This document shows positions 35,143 through 44,501 of a DNA stretch of 64,000 bases, in pieces; positions within the stretch are counted from its first letter, which is position 1, and every line of letters begins with the position of its first letter. The notes below the pieces were generated by a model that saw only the letters and a program-made list of their open reading frames with translations, had not been told where the DNA came from and did not search any database. Origin of the DNA: Deltaproteobacteria bacterium (GTDB lineage: Bacteria > Myxococcota_A > UBA9042); assembly GCA_020632665.1 (NCBI GenBank), contig JACKFC010000009.1:86007-150006 (forward strand). The letters run 5' to 3'. The position numbers were made by a program, and so were the translations under genes.

Positions 35143-36042
35143 CTAGGTGCCCTTGCCGAACAGGCGCTCGAGCAGCGACGGCTTCTTCTGCAGCGGAACC
35201 TTGCGCACCTCACCCGACGACGTCGTCGCGGGCTCGACATTGGTGCTGCTGGCGCGACGCGTGGTCTTGCTCGCGCGGCGGCCCTTGCTGGTGCTGCGGG
35301 CGCTCGGCGCCAGCGAAGTCGAGGTCGACCGCCGCCGCTCGAAGAGCCGCAGCTCGCGCTGCGCTTCGACATGCTTGTCGTTGATGGCCAAGCATTTATC
35401 GAGGTGCTGCTTCACCTTCGGGACTTCGCCCTCGAGCTTGCACCAGATCGCCATGTAGTAGTGGGCCTGGGCCACCGCCGCGGCGTCGGTCCGGGCCTCG
35501 ATGACCTCTTCGAGCAGCTGGCGGGCCTCTTCGGCGCGCTGCAGCTCGTCGTTGGCCGGGTTGTTGTAGAGCGCCCAGGCGAGCTCGCTGCGGCATTCGC
35601 TGTCGAAGGGCTCGCCGAAGAGCGCGTCGGCCTGGCGCAGGATGATCTCGGCGCTGGCCCAATCGCGGCGCTGCAGCAGCTGGCGGGCGCGATGCATCTG
35701 GATGCGGGCCAGCTCCGGGTTCGGCTCGAGCGGACCGGCGTCGGCCGGCTCTTCCGGCAGCGTTTGGATGTATTCGTAGCGGCGTTCGGGATCGGTCAGG
35801 ATCAAACGGGCCCGGGTCAGGGCCTGGAAGGCACGGGTCGCGTCGGCCCGATGTTCACCACGCAGGGCCGGCAGATCGGGGTGCAGCACCCGAGCGAGGC
35901 TGACGAAAGCGGCCTGCACCTGCTCGTCGGTCGCGTTGCGCGGCACACCGAGCAATTCGAAGTGGTCGACGCCGTTCGAGATGCGCTCGAGCGTCGTCTT
36001 CAGGGCGACGAGTGAGGGGTTTTCGTGCGCAGCTGAGGACAT
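35143..36042 (-). CDS. J-domain protein with helical repeat region
   Basis: The 299-residue protein starts at ATG 36042 with GGAG upstream. Residues 24-90 form a J domain (VDHFELLGVPRNATDEQVQA, then VLHPDLPAL with HPD at 54-56, and RARLILTDPERRYEYIQTL), so it should stimulate an Hsp70/DnaK ATPase. Residues 100-225 are TPR-like helices (RARQLLQRRDWASAEIILRQ, EEARQLLEEVIEARTDAAAV). The C-terminus is Ser/Thr/Arg/Lys-rich and disordered, ending KKPSLLERLFGKGT. DnaJ's zinc and substrate domains are absent, so it is a specialised co-chaperone. Similar J/TPR proteins are abundant in Myxococcota. Confidence 0.85.
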   Translation of the reverse strand: MSSAAHENPSLVALKTTLERISNGVDHFELLGVPRNATDEQVQAAFVSLARVLHPDLPALRGEHRADATRAFQALTRARLILTDPERRYEYIQTLPEEPADAGPLEPNPELARIQMHRARQLLQRRDWASAEIILRQADALFGEPFDSECRSELAWALYNNPANDELQRAEEARQLLEEVIEARTDAAAVAQAHYYMAIWCKLEGEVPKVKQHLDKCLAINDKHVEAQRELRLFERRRSTSTSLAPSARSTSKGRRASKTTRRASSTNVEPATTSSGEVRKVPLQKKPSLLERLFGKGT

Positions 36043-36129
36043 TGGGGGCTCCGACGGGCGCTTGGATCTGGGGTGTGACGGGCGCGGTCGGTTCGCGTCG
36101 CAGAACGGGGTCGCGTCACGTCGTACGAC

Positions 36130-36158
36130 ATAGTAGGCCATGCACAGTGCTGCTGCAA
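36130..36158 (-). promoter_or_regulatory. Predicted promoter of the J-domain gene
   Basis: On the minus strand TTGCAG (36158-36153), a 17-base spacer, then TACTAT (36135-36130). This leaves a leader of about 80 bases before ATG 36042. Confidence 0.45.
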
Positions 36159-36192
36159 CGCGGATGCTGCACGCGCGTGCCGCTTTGCGCCG

Positions 36193-36221
36193 TTGACCGG
36201 GCCTTCCCGCTGCGCTACTTC
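36193..36221 (+). promoter_or_regulatory. Possible promoter of the 36287-39968 operon
   Basis: TTGACC at 36193-36198, a 17-base spacer and TACTTC at 36216-36221; the -10 is weak. The rest of the 244-base divergent region shows nothing else recognisable. Confidence 0.35.
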
Positions 36222-36286
36222 CGGCGGCAGTCGCGGCGCGCTCAGCCAGACCGTCCCGACCGCACCGTAGGCCCGCAGGAGCCGAC

Positions 36287-37789
36287 TTGACCTCGACCAC
36301 CGCGCATTACCACCTCGCCATCGTCGGCACCGACCTCTCGGGTCTGGTGTTGGGCGCGCTCGCGGCGAAGCTGGGCTACCGGGTGGTGGTCATCGGGCAA
36401 GGCGGCCAGGGCGCGTTGGTCGAGCACCGCGGCCAGATGTTGTGCCGTGCGCCGCAGATGACCTACGGCCTCTCGAGCCCGCCGGTCCGGCGCGTCTTCG
36501 AGGGCCTGGGCTTGGGCCTGGAGCTGCGCAACCTGCCGCACCGCACCGAGCCCGGATTCCAAGTCGTGCTGCCGGGCGCGCGGATCGACGTGACGACGCA
36601 GCAGGATCGCTTCCGCAGCGAGCTCGAGCGCGAGTTTCCGGGCGAGCAGCGCCGGATCGAGGCCTTCTTCCAGCGCGTCGGCGAGATCGACAAGCAGGTC
36701 GAAGAGACGCTGGATCTCGGCATCCGGCTGCCGCCGTCGGGCATCAAGGAGCGCTTCCAGTTCCGTTCGTTGGTCAAGCGCTTCCCCTTCCTCGACGACG
36801 AGTGGGCGATCGAAGATCCGCTCGCCGCCTTCCCGCACGGCCACCCCTTCCGCGCCTTCATCCACGCGGCCTTCCGCTTCTGCTGCGATATGCTGCCGGC
36901 GCGGCCCTACCCGGCCACCTTCGTCCACGTCGTCAACGAGCTGCGCAAGGGCGTCTTCACCTTCGACGCCGGCCCCGACGCGCTGCGCGACCTCTTCCTG
37001 CAGATCATCAGCACCTCGGGCGACGTGCGGCCGAAGGCGCAGGTGGCGCAGATCGAGGTCCGCCGCGGCAAGGTCACCCACCTCGCGCTGCGCGATCGAC
37101 GGAGCGTGATCGGCTGCGACGTCGTCGTCTGCAACACCGACCCGAAGCGCTTCTTCAGCCTGATCCCGACCGAGCAGCAGAAGGAGGAGGTGCACCACGC
37201 CGTCCACCTGCTGCAGCCGGTCTACTACACCTTCACCGGCGCGTTCGTGGTCAAGGCGCGGGCGATCCCCGAGGCGATGGCGCGCCACGTCTTCACCGTC
37301 GCGGACCTCTCGCGGCCGCTCGACGAGGACAACCTCGTCTACATCGCGCGGGATATCGAAGCGGGCACGCGGCGGCAGGACCGCGAGGTCCGCACGCTGA
37401 CCGCCTCGATGCGGGTGCCGATCGGTGCCGCCGCTGCCGGACCGGCCGGAGCGCGACGGCTGCTCGACGTGCTGCAGGCGCGGGTGGAATCGGTGGTTCC
37501 CTTCATGAGCGAGCACCTGGTGGCGCGCTGGACACCCTGGCTCAAGCATACCTCGGCGATGGCGCAGGGCGGCGAAGAGCTCGACCCCCTCGAGCTGCGG
37601 CCCTGCTACGGCGAGGCCGTGCCGCATACGCTGGGCGTCTCGCCGGTGGCGACCACGACCGGCTACCGCAACGTGCTGATCGGCTCGGACGCGGCCTTCT
37701 GCGGCCTCGGCAGCGACGGGCCCTACGTCGCCGCGCTGCAGATGCTCTCGGAGCTGCGCGAGCTCGTCACCGTGAAGAGCGGCTTCTGA
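36287..37789 (+). CDS. FAD/NAD(P)-binding oxidoreductase, phytoene-desaturase-like
   Basis: The 500-residue protein starts at TTG 36287, five bases after AGGAG. The N-terminus is a dinucleotide-binding fold (LAIVGTDLSGLVLGALAAKL, with GTDLSG in place of the usual GxGxxG). The C-terminus has the flavoprotein closing motif (NVLIGSDAAFCGLGSDGPYV). The middle (DVVVCNTDPKRFFSLIP, HPFRAFIHAAFRFCCDMLPA) is like the carotenoid desaturase/amine oxidase superfamily. No membrane span is evident. It may act on a lipophilic substrate; the two downstream genes encode envelope transport proteins (TolC-like, MlaC-like), which fits. The exact reaction is unknown. It ends TGATG into the next gene. Confidence 0.75.
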   Translation: MTSTTAHYHLAIVGTDLSGLVLGALAAKLGYRVVVIGQGGQGALVEHRGQMLCRAPQMTYGLSSPPVRRVFEGLGLGLELRNLPHRTEPGFQVVLPGARIDVTTQQDRFRSELEREFPGEQRRIEAFFQRVGEIDKQVEETLDLGIRLPPSGIKERFQFRSLVKRFPFLDDEWAIEDPLAAFPHGHPFRAFIHAAFRFCCDMLPARPYPATFVHVVNELRKGVFTFDAGPDALRDLFLQIISTSGDVRPKAQVAQIEVRRGKVTHLALRDRRSVIGCDVVVCNTDPKRFFSLIPTEQQKEEVHHAVHLLQPVYYTFTGAFVVKARAIPEAMARHVFTVADLSRPLDEDNLVYIARDIEAGTRRQDREVRTLTASMRVPIGAAAAGPAGARRLLDVLQARVESVVPFMSEHLVARWTPWLKHTSAMAQGGEELDPLELRPCYGEAVPHTLGVSPVATTTGYRNVLIGSDAAFCGLGSDGPYVAALQMLSELRELVTVKSGF

Positions 37790-39240
37790 TGAGGGCGACG
37801 CGACGCGCGCTGCTGCCGACCCTCGCGACCTTGGTCGGGCTGCTCGGGCTGCTCGGGCCGGCGAGCGCGTTTGCCTTCGCTGGCGCCGACGAGATCGGCG
37901 ACCTCCCCGCCGGCGCGACGATCAGCGCCGACCACACGCTGCGCCTCGACCTCGACGCGGCGATCAAGCTCGCCCTGCGCCGCTCGCCCCTGCTGCCGGC
38001 CGCCGCTGCTGGCGTCGACGGCGTCCGCGCGAAATTGGCCGAGGCCAAAGCGGCGATGCTACCGAGCTTCGAAGCGACGGGCTTCTTCTCGGTGATGCCG
38101 ACGAAGCGGGCCGGCACCAGCGGCGCGGATTGGATCAACGATTGGGATTGGTCCGAGCTGCGTCCGCTGGCGACCGTGCAGCTGACCTTCACCCAGGTGC
38201 TGACCACCTTCGGCAAGCTGACGGTGCTGGAGCAGATGGCCCACGTCGGCCTGCGCATCGCCGAGGCGCTGCGCGAGGTGGCGATCGGCGAGCTGCGCTA
38301 CCAGCTCGCGCAGGCCTGGTGGGGCCTGGTGATGGCCGCCGACCTCGACGATCTGGCGCGTCAGGGCCGCAGCAAGATGGAGGCCGAGCGCGAGCGCCTC
38401 GAGACGATGCGGGACGACGGCGAGGAGGGCTACGACCCCGCCGATATGGTGCGGCTGCTCGAGCTCGAGGCCGAATTCGAGGAGAAGGTCCGCGCCGCCG
38501 AGCGGGCCCGCGACCTGGCGCAAGACGCGCTGCGCCTCTCGCTGGCGCTGCCGCCGCATTGGCAGATCGAGCCGGATCGCCGGGTGCTCGAGGCGATCGA
38601 ATACACGCTGCTGCCGATCACGGCCTACGAGAGCCTGGCGGTCGCCAACCACCCGCGCGAGCTCTCCCGCCGCGGCGGCGTGCAGGTGAAGTGGGAGGCG
38701 TTGCGCTACGAGCGCTTCAAGCTGCTGCCGGATCTGGTGATCACCGGTCGCTTGGCGACGACCTACGCCCCGGGCTTGCAGCAGACCAACGACAGCCTGG
38801 CAGACAACCCGACCAACCCGACGCAGAGCGGCGCCGGCGTCGCCTTGCGCTGGCGGCTCGACGTCTTTCGGCAATTCGCCAAGATCGATCAGGCCGAAGC
38901 GGCGTACCGTTACAGCCGCGAGCAGGCCAAGATCGAGATGCAGAAGACCCGCGCCGCAATCCGCAACCTCTGGCGGGAAGTGCGTGATCGACAGGCCGTG
39001 CTGGCGTTGCAGGCCAAGGCGATGCGGGCGACGCGCGGCCAGCTGGCGCAGGCCGCCGACCTCGCCGACAAGGGGCTGGGCAGCCGCGCCGCGGCGCAGC
39101 GGGCGTTGGAGCGCTACGTCCGCCGGCACATCGCCTACGCCGAGCACGTCTACCGCTACAACGTCGGGATCGCCGAGCTCAGCCGCGCCGTCGGCACCGA
39201 CGTGCGGGCGATGCAACCCGCGCCTGCCAAAGCGCCCTGA
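37789..39240 (+). CDS. TolC-family outer-membrane channel protein
   Basis: The 483-residue protein starts at ATG 37789, sharing one base with the previous stop. The signal peptide LLPTLATLVGLLGLLGPASAFA is followed by the outer-membrane efflux protein pattern: LDLDAAIKLALRRSPLLPAAA, long alternating coiled-coil helices (about 110-260 and 360-460) and a beta segment with KLLPDLVITGRLATTYAPGL. It is like the trimeric TolC channel. The usual partners (membrane-fusion protein, pump) are absent here; instead an MlaC-like protein follows 71 bases downstream. Confidence 0.82.
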   Translation: MRATRRALLPTLATLVGLLGLLGPASAFAFAGADEIGDLPAGATISADHTLRLDLDAAIKLALRRSPLLPAAAAGVDGVRAKLAEAKAAMLPSFEATGFFSVMPTKRAGTSGADWINDWDWSELRPLATVQLTFTQVLTTFGKLTVLEQMAHVGLRIAEALREVAIGELRYQLAQAWWGLVMAADLDDLARQGRSKMEAERERLETMRDDGEEGYDPADMVRLLELEAEFEEKVRAAERARDLAQDALRLSLALPPHWQIEPDRRVLEAIEYTLLPITAYESLAVANHPRELSRRGGVQVKWEALRYERFKLLPDLVITGRLATTYAPGLQQTNDSLADNPTNPTQSGAGVALRWRLDVFRQFAKIDQAEAAYRYSREQAKIEMQKTRAAIRNLWREVRDRQAVLALQAKAMRATRGQLAQAADLADKGLGSRAAAQRALERYVRRHIAYAEHVYRYNVGIAELSRAVGTDVRAMQPAPAKAP

Positions 39241-39311
39241 ATCACCGCAGGCTCCGCCGCGTCTTGGGATCGGCGTGGATGCCGATGTTCCCGCGCCGAA
39301 GGAGTTCGACG

Positions 39312-39968
39312 ATGCCGACCGCCCGATTCGCACCCCGCTGGTCCCTACTCTTCGCCCTGGCGGCGCTGCCCTCGGTCGCGACCAATGCCGCCGCTGCCGA
39401 GCCGACCGCCGCCGCGCCGGCCGCTGCCGAACCCGCTGCACCGGCCGAGTCGCCGCGCGCGGTGATCCAGCGCCTGACCCGCGAGCTCGAGACCCTGGTC
39501 GCGAAGGAGAAGGCGCTTCCGGCGCTGCACGCGGCGATCGCCAAGGTTGTCTCGGGCCAGATCGACTACGACGAGATGGGCCGCCGCGCGCTCGGCGAGA
39601 CCTACACCGGGCAGAGCGACGCCGAGCGGGCGACGTTCCGCGAGCTGCTGGCGAAGATGGTCGAGCGCTCCTACGTCGACCGCTTCGAGCCGGGCCGCAA
39701 GGTCGACGTACGGATCGCCGAGAAGGTGCGCACCGGCAAGGGTGGCCGGGCCCAGGTCAAGACGGTGGTCAGGGTCGGCAAGACCCGCGCCGACGTCGCC
39801 TACTCGCTGCATCCCGTGCAGGGCAAGTGGATGATCTACGATATCGTGGTCGACGAGGCGAGCCAGCTCTCGGGCTACCGCACCTCGTTCCGTAAGATCG
39901 TGAAGAGCGAGGGCTGGAAGGGCCTCATCGCGCGGATGCGGAAGAGCGCCGCGGGCGACGCGAAGTAG
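39312..39968 (+). CDS. MlaC/Ttg2D-family periplasmic lipid-binding protein
   Basis: The 218-residue protein is started at ATG 39312, seven bases after AAGGAG; upstream in-frame starts lack such a site. A signal peptide (SLLFALAALPSVATNAAAA) and an Ala/Pro-rich segment precede the domain. Family features include ERATFRELLAKMVERSYVDR, an alternating beta region and KWMIYDIVVDEASQLSGYRT followed by SFRKIVKSEGWKGLIARMRK. MlaC proteins ferry phospholipids between inner and outer membrane. The partner genes mlaDEF are not in the window. Some relatives work with hopanoid or other lipid transport. Confidence 0.88.
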   Translation: MPTARFAPRWSLLFALAALPSVATNAAAAEPTAAAPAAAEPAAPAESPRAVIQRLTRELETLVAKEKALPALHAAIAKVVSGQIDYDEMGRRALGETYTGQSDAERATFRELLAKMVERSYVDRFEPGRKVDVRIAEKVRTGKGGRAQVKTVVRVGKTRADVAYSLHPVQGKWMIYDIVVDEASQLSGYRTSFRKIVKSEGWKGLIARMRKSAAGDAK

Positions 39969-39999
39969 CGCCAGCGGAACACGTGGGGCGCGGCGATTG

Positions 40000-40028
40000 T
40001 TGACGACACGCCGGTGACCGGCATCGTG
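40000..40028 (+). promoter_or_regulatory. Possible promoter of the 40073 gene
   Basis: TTGACG at 40000-40005, a 16-base spacer and CATCGT at 40022-40027. The -35 is good and the -10 weak. It would drive the outer-membrane protein gene and the solenoid gene behind it. Confidence 0.35.
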
Positions 40029-40072
40029 ACGACTCGCCCCGCGCCGTGCCGGGCCCGACGACCGGAGAGACC

Positions 40073-40990
40073 GTGCCCCGCCGCCCAGATGTCGACATCA
40101 CCGCCGCGCTCCTGCTGTGCGGCGCGCTGCTGCTGGGCGTATTGCGAGCCGCTCCCGCTGCGGCCTGGGACGGCGCCAATCCCGGCGCGCTGCCCCCGGC
40201 GCTGCGGGCGACGGCCGGTGCCGGCGCCGCCACCTCGACCGGCGTCGGCTCGCTCTTCGCCAACCCGGCGGTGATGGGCTTGCAGCCCGGCCAATCGATC
40301 GAGCTCGGCTTCGCCCGCGGGCAGCGGCCCGGACGCACGACCTTCTCGCTCGGTTCGGTCGACGGCAACCGCGGCGGGATCGCTGGCGGAACCAGCTATG
40401 CCTACGAATTCGGCCAGCTCGCCTCGGGCCGGGAGCGCAGCGGCTACGATTGGCGGGCCGGCATCGCGACCGGCCTCCGCGGCGAGACGGCTGCGCTGCT
40501 GCTCGGCGGCACGATCCGTCGCATGTCGCTCGAGCTCGGCGCACACCAGGGCGAGGCCAAGCGCGAGATCGCAGGCTGGACGGGTGACGCTGGCTTGCTC
40601 CTGGCCCTGGGCCAGTACGTCCGCCTCGGCGCGATGTGGCAGAATATTCGCAGCATCGACGAGAGCGAGACGCCGTCGCGGTTGGTCGGAGGGCTGGGCA
40701 TCGCGGCCGGCCCGGTGCTGATCGCCGCCGACGGCCGCTTCCGCACCGAGGATTGGTCGAAGTCCTGGGCCGTGGGCGCACAGTTCGGCATCGCCAACGT
40801 CGCCATCCTGCGCGCCGGCTGGCAGATGGACGAGCGCGGCCTCTTCCGTCACCTGATCACCGGCGGCGCCGGCATCCGCGTCGACACCTACGGCTTCGAC
40901 GTCAGCTTCGAGATGGATCCGCAGACGCCGGCGCGCTGGCGCCTTGGCCTCGCGGTGGTCCTCGGCCTACCCTACGTCGCCGGGAATTGA
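40073..40990 (+). CDS. Predicted outer-membrane beta-barrel protein
   Basis: The 305-residue protein is started at GTG 40073, with GGAGAG just upstream; GTG 40046 is less supported. A signal peptide (ALLLCGALLLGVLRAAPAAA) is followed by RATAGAGAATSTGVGSLFAN and PAVMGLQPGQ, a Gly/Asn-Pro-Ala motif like that of FadL/PorV-type barrels. Alternating strands with aromatic ends run to the C-terminus (SLELGAHQGEAKREIAGWTG, WRLGLAVVLGLPYVAGN). It probably forms a small barrel in the outer membrane. The substrate is not known. It follows the MlaC-like gene by about 100 bases with its own possible promoter. Confidence 0.72.
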   Translation: MPRRPDVDITAALLLCGALLLGVLRAAPAAAWDGANPGALPPALRATAGAGAATSTGVGSLFANPAVMGLQPGQSIELGFARGQRPGRTTFSLGSVDGNRGGIAGGTSYAYEFGQLASGRERSGYDWRAGIATGLRGETAALLLGGTIRRMSLELGAHQGEAKREIAGWTGDAGLLLALGQYVRLGAMWQNIRSIDESETPSRLVGGLGIAAGPVLIAADGRFRTEDWSKSWAVGAQFGIANVAILRAGWQMDERGLFRHLITGGAGIRVDTYGFDVSFEMDPQTPARWRLGLAVVLGLPYVAGN

Positions 40991-41008
40991 CCCGCGGCGG
41001 AGGCGACG

Positions 41009-43312
41009 ATGGCCGAGCGCGAAGGAATGTCGGCGCTGGCGTTGGCGCGTGCCCTGCAGCAGGCGGGCCGTCGCAGTGAGGCGCGTGCCCTGCTCGACAC
41101 GACGCTGGCGCAGCCGGCGCTCGCCGCACCGATCACCGTGGAGCTGGCCGCCGACGTCGCCTGGCTGCACGTCGAGCGCGGTGGGATGGCGCTCGACCGC
41201 GGCGAGCTGGAAGCCGCCGACGCCGACGCCAGCCGCGCGCTGACGCTCTTCACCCAGGCACAGCATCGACCCGGCGCCGGCTTCGCGGCGCTGCTCGCGG
41301 GCGACGTCGCAGCCGCAGCGGGCGGGATGCCTGCCGCGCACCGCTGGTGGCAATCGGCGCTGGCGTTGGCAGACGCGGGCGGACACGGTCCCCTCGCGGC
41401 GCGTGCGCTCTGCTCGATGCTGACGACCGGCGCCGCCGAGGCCGCAGACCTGCCGCGCGACGCCATCGCCGAGGCCGCCCGGCGGAGGCTGGAGGCGCCG
41501 CTGCCCGATGCGCTGAGCCCGGACGATCCGGGTCGCCACGACGCCGACGCGCAACGGCGCGCCGGTGAGGCGACCCTCGCGCTCTGCGCCTGCTACGACG
41601 CGATCGGCCGCGGTGAGCTGAAGGAGGCGCGGCTGTTGCTGCCCGAGGCGCACGCCGCAGCGCAGGCGCTGGCCGAGCCCGGCCTGCAGGTCGAGGTGCT
41701 GCGGCTCGACGCGTCACTCGCCCGGCGCGCCGGCGATCCCCGTGCGGCGGCGGCCAGCCTCGCACGCGCCGCTGCCACCTGCCGCACCGCCGGTCTGCTG
41801 CGGCTCGGCGCGGCGGTGCGGGCCGAGCGCATCCTGGCGCTCTGCGACGACGGCCGCGACGCCGAGGCCTACGAGCTCGCCGCGTCCGGGCCGCAGCCGG
41901 GGGAAGTGGGCGCCGACGCCGCGGGCCTGCCGGCGACCCACGCCGCCGGGCTCGAAGCCTTCTGCGTCCTCTCGCTGCGGGCCGGCAACCTCGCCGCCGC
42001 GCGCCGCGCGATCGACGAGGCGCTGACGACGCGCGCCGCCCTCGGTGATGTCGCCGCGCTTGCCCGCTGCAAGGCGCTGGCGCTGGAGGTCACCCAGGCC
42101 GAGGGCGACCTCGAGCGGGTGGTCGTCCTCGGCGACGCGCTCGCGGCCGACGCCTTCGCGCCGGCCGATGCCCGCCTGGCCGGAGCCCTCGCCGCCGACC
42201 GCGCCCGCGTCGACCGCGGTGCGGCGGATGCTGCGCCGAGCGTCGCCCGCGCCGCGTTGGAGCAGGTCGCGGCGGTGGTGGGCCACGCTCCGCTACCCAG
42301 TCAACTCGCCTGGTGGCTGCGACGGGCCCGCGCCCACGCGGCGGCGGGTGAGCAAGAGGCGGCGGCCGACGCGCTCGGCCACGCCGAGCGGATCGCGGCC
42401 CGCGCGCCCTTGCTGCGCAGCCGGGCCCGGGTCGCCGCGGCGGGCCTCGCCATCGACGTCGCGCTCGGCGAAGCAAAGGCCGCGTTGCAGCGCGCGCCCG
42501 CTGCGTTGGAGCTGGCCCGCCAGGCGAGCGACGCCTTGGCGCTGACCGACGCGACCTTGGCCACGGCCGAGGCGCTGGCCGCCGAGGGTCGGCTCGACGA
42601 GGCGGCGATCGCCTACGGTCACGCCCTCGGAGCCGGCGCTGCCGGCCAGGTGGGCAGCCGCCCGGCGCGCGCGTTGCTCGGTCAGGCCGCAGCCTTGGCG
42701 CGCGGCGGACGGTCGCGCGAAGCGGCGGCCTGCTACGAACGCGCAGCCGACGCCGCGCTTCGCTCTGGCGCAACCGCGCTACGGGCCCGCGCCTTGCGTG
42801 GCCTGGCGACCGTCGCCCCACGGCAGGCGGGCGCGGCGTTGCAGGCTGCGGCGGCCGCCGGTGGTGTCGAAGGTGCGCTGGCCCGGCTGGACCTGCTGCG
42901 CGCCGCGGGGCCGGGGACGGCTGGCGTGGCGGCGATCGACGCGGTGGTGGCGGACGGGCCGGCGCACGCAGCGGTGACGGTCGAGGCGGCGTTGCTGCGC
43001 GCGACGTGGCGGCTGCAGGCGTTGGTCGCCGACGCGCCGCGCGACGAGGCCGCGATCGCGGCCTGCGCGACGACGTTGGCTGCGGTCGAGGCAGAGGCGC
43101 GGCACATCGGTGGCCGCCTGCTCGGTGCGTATGCGCTGCTGCTCGGGCAGGCGATGGTGCTCGGCGGCGACGGCGCGCGCGGCGGCGAGTTGCTGGGTGA
43201 GGCGATGGTCCTCGCGGCCCGCGAAGGCGGCCAGGCCGCGGCGACGGCGCGCGCGGTGGCGGAGCGGCTGCTCGGCGCGGCTACGCCGGCGTCGCGTCCG
43301 CCGGATCGGTGA
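41009..43312 (+). CDS. Large TPR-like helical solenoid protein
   Basis: The 767-residue protein starts at ATG 41009 with GGCGGAGG upstream. There is no signal peptide and no membrane helix. It is built from roughly 34-40-residue helix pairs, Ala/Arg-rich with scattered TPR character (LALARALQQAGRRSEARALL, ALATAEALAAEGRLDEAAIA, AAALARGGRSREAAACYERA). Such proteins act as cytoplasmic scaffolds or as the sensing part of regulators; no enzymatic domain is attached. It is the last gene of the 36287-43312 run. Its 3' end overlaps the convergent oxidoreductase gene by 32 bases. Confidence 0.8.
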   Translation: MAEREGMSALALARALQQAGRRSEARALLDTTLAQPALAAPITVELAADVAWLHVERGGMALDRGELEAADADASRALTLFTQAQHRPGAGFAALLAGDVAAAAGGMPAAHRWWQSALALADAGGHGPLAARALCSMLTTGAAEAADLPRDAIAEAARRRLEAPLPDALSPDDPGRHDADAQRRAGEATLALCACYDAIGRGELKEARLLLPEAHAAAQALAEPGLQVEVLRLDASLARRAGDPRAAAASLARAAATCRTAGLLRLGAAVRAERILALCDDGRDAEAYELAASGPQPGEVGADAAGLPATHAAGLEAFCVLSLRAGNLAAARRAIDEALTTRAALGDVAALARCKALALEVTQAEGDLERVVVLGDALAADAFAPADARLAGALAADRARVDRGAADAAPSVARAALEQVAAVVGHAPLPSQLAWWLRRARAHAAAGEQEAAADALGHAERIAARAPLLRSRARVAAAGLAIDVALGEAKAALQRAPAALELARQASDALALTDATLATAEALAAEGRLDEAAIAYGHALGAGAAGQVGSRPARALLGQAAALARGGRSREAAACYERAADAALRSGATALRARALRGLATVAPRQAGAALQAAAAAGGVEGALARLDLLRAAGPGTAGVAAIDAVVADGPAHAAVTVEAALLRATWRLQALVADAPRDEAAIAACATTLAAVEAEARHIGGRLLGAYALLLGQAMVLGGDGARGGELLGEAMVLAAREGGQAAATARAVAERLLGAATPASRPPDR

Positions 43313-44330
43313 CGAGCAAGATCTTGCCGAAATTCTCCCGCGCGTGGATCAGCGCGTGGGCCCGCGAGGCCTCGGCGAAGGGGATCTTGGCGTGGATATG
43401 CGGCCGCAGCACGCCCTGCTGCCAGAGCGCCATCAGCTCGCGGAGCCACCCGCCGACCCGCTCCCGCTCGTGCCACATATGGCCCATGTTGACGCCCATC
43501 ACGCCCTTGTTCTCGTTCATCAGCGTGATCGGGTTGATCTTGCGCCACGGCACGGCCCACATGCTGCGCGCGACCGAGAGCAGCGAGCGGCTGTCGCCAG
43601 TGGCGTTGGCCGACATGCCGTAGCAGACCAGTCGACCGCCGGCGCGGAGCAGCGAGAGCCCCTTCTCCCAGCTCTCGCCGCCCACGGGGTCGAGGATCAG
43701 GTCGAGGCCGGGTTGGTCGCGCAGCACCGCGGCGAAGTCCTCGTTGCGGTAGTCGATGAGCTGATCGTAGCCGAGCTCCCGCAGCTGCTCGTGCTTGCCG
43801 GCCGAAGCGGTGCCGATCGCGGTCGCGCCGCGCCAGCGGAGCAGGTCGAGCGCCATCAGGCCGACGCCACCGCCGGCCGAGTGGACCAGGACGCGGTCGC
43901 CCGCACGGACCCGGCCCATCACCTCGAGCATGATCCAGGCGGTGAGGCCGGTGACCGGGATCCCTGCCGCCGTCAGCAGGTCCATGCCCTCGGGCACCTT
44001 GGCGATCTGCTCGCCCGGCACGACGACCTCGCTGCTGTAGGCGCCGAAGCGACACATGGCGACGACGGGATCGCCGATGGCCAAGCCGCCGGCGGCGTTC
44101 TCCGCGCCTTCGCCGAGGCCGATGACGCGGCCGCTGATCTCGTAGCCGACCACCGCGGGCAGCGGCGGTGCGTCGGGATACAGGCCCATCCGCGCCATCA
44201 AATCGGCGAAGTTCACGCCCGACGCGACGACCTCGACGTGGACCTCACCGGGGCCGGGGCTGGGCGACTCGGACTGCCGGACTTCGAGGACGTCGGGGTT
44301 GCCGATACGGGGGATCCAGATTTGCTGCAC
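43281..44330 (-). CDS. Zinc-independent MDR oxidoreductase (quinone-reductase/VAT1-like)
   Basis: The 349-residue protein is started at GTG 44330, seven bases after GGAG. It has an N-terminal GroES-like domain (VEVVASGVNFADLMARMGLY, AVVGYEISGRVIGLGEG) and a Rossmann domain with RVLVHSAGGGVGLMALDLLR. It then has LIDYRNEDFAAVLR and LILDPVGGESWEKGLSLLRA. It lacks the catalytic zinc cysteines of alcohol dehydrogenases, as in NADPH:quinone oxidoreductases and VAT-1 homologues. It should use NADPH to reduce an enone or quinone in the cytoplasm. The gene stands alone between two rightward runs. Confidence 0.9.
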   Translation of the reverse strand: MQQIWIPRIGNPDVLEVRQSESPSPGPGEVHVEVVASGVNFADLMARMGLYPDAPPLPAVVGYEISGRVIGLGEGAENAAGGLAIGDPVVAMCRFGAYSSEVVVPGEQIAKVPEGMDLLTAAGIPVTGLTAWIMLEVMGRVRAGDRVLVHSAGGGVGLMALDLLRWRGATAIGTASAGKHEQLRELGYDQLIDYRNEDFAAVLRDQPGLDLILDPVGGESWEKGLSLLRAGGRLVCYGMSANATGDSRSLLSVARSMWAVPWRKINPITLMNENKGVMGVNMGHMWHERERVGGWLRELMALWQQGVLRPHIHAKIPFAEASRAHALIHARENFGKILLVTDPADATPA

Positions 44331-44501
44331 GGGTGGCTCCTGTCGCGTCGCGGTGCCATGTGCGGCGACGCGGCGCGTTGGCGGTGTGGCGGGCAACAAA
44401 GCACGACCGTCGCGACGCGCAAGGCGTTTCGGCTTGCGTCACACCGGGGTCGGCCGCATCCTCGCGACCCCCCAACGCGCCGACACGGCGCCCGAGGATG
44501 G

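Noticed and set aside
43110..44501. Upstream in-frame extension of the radical SAM gene
   Set aside because: The extension would run antisense through the MDR gene. ATG 44502 has a good ribosome site and the conserved domain starts there.
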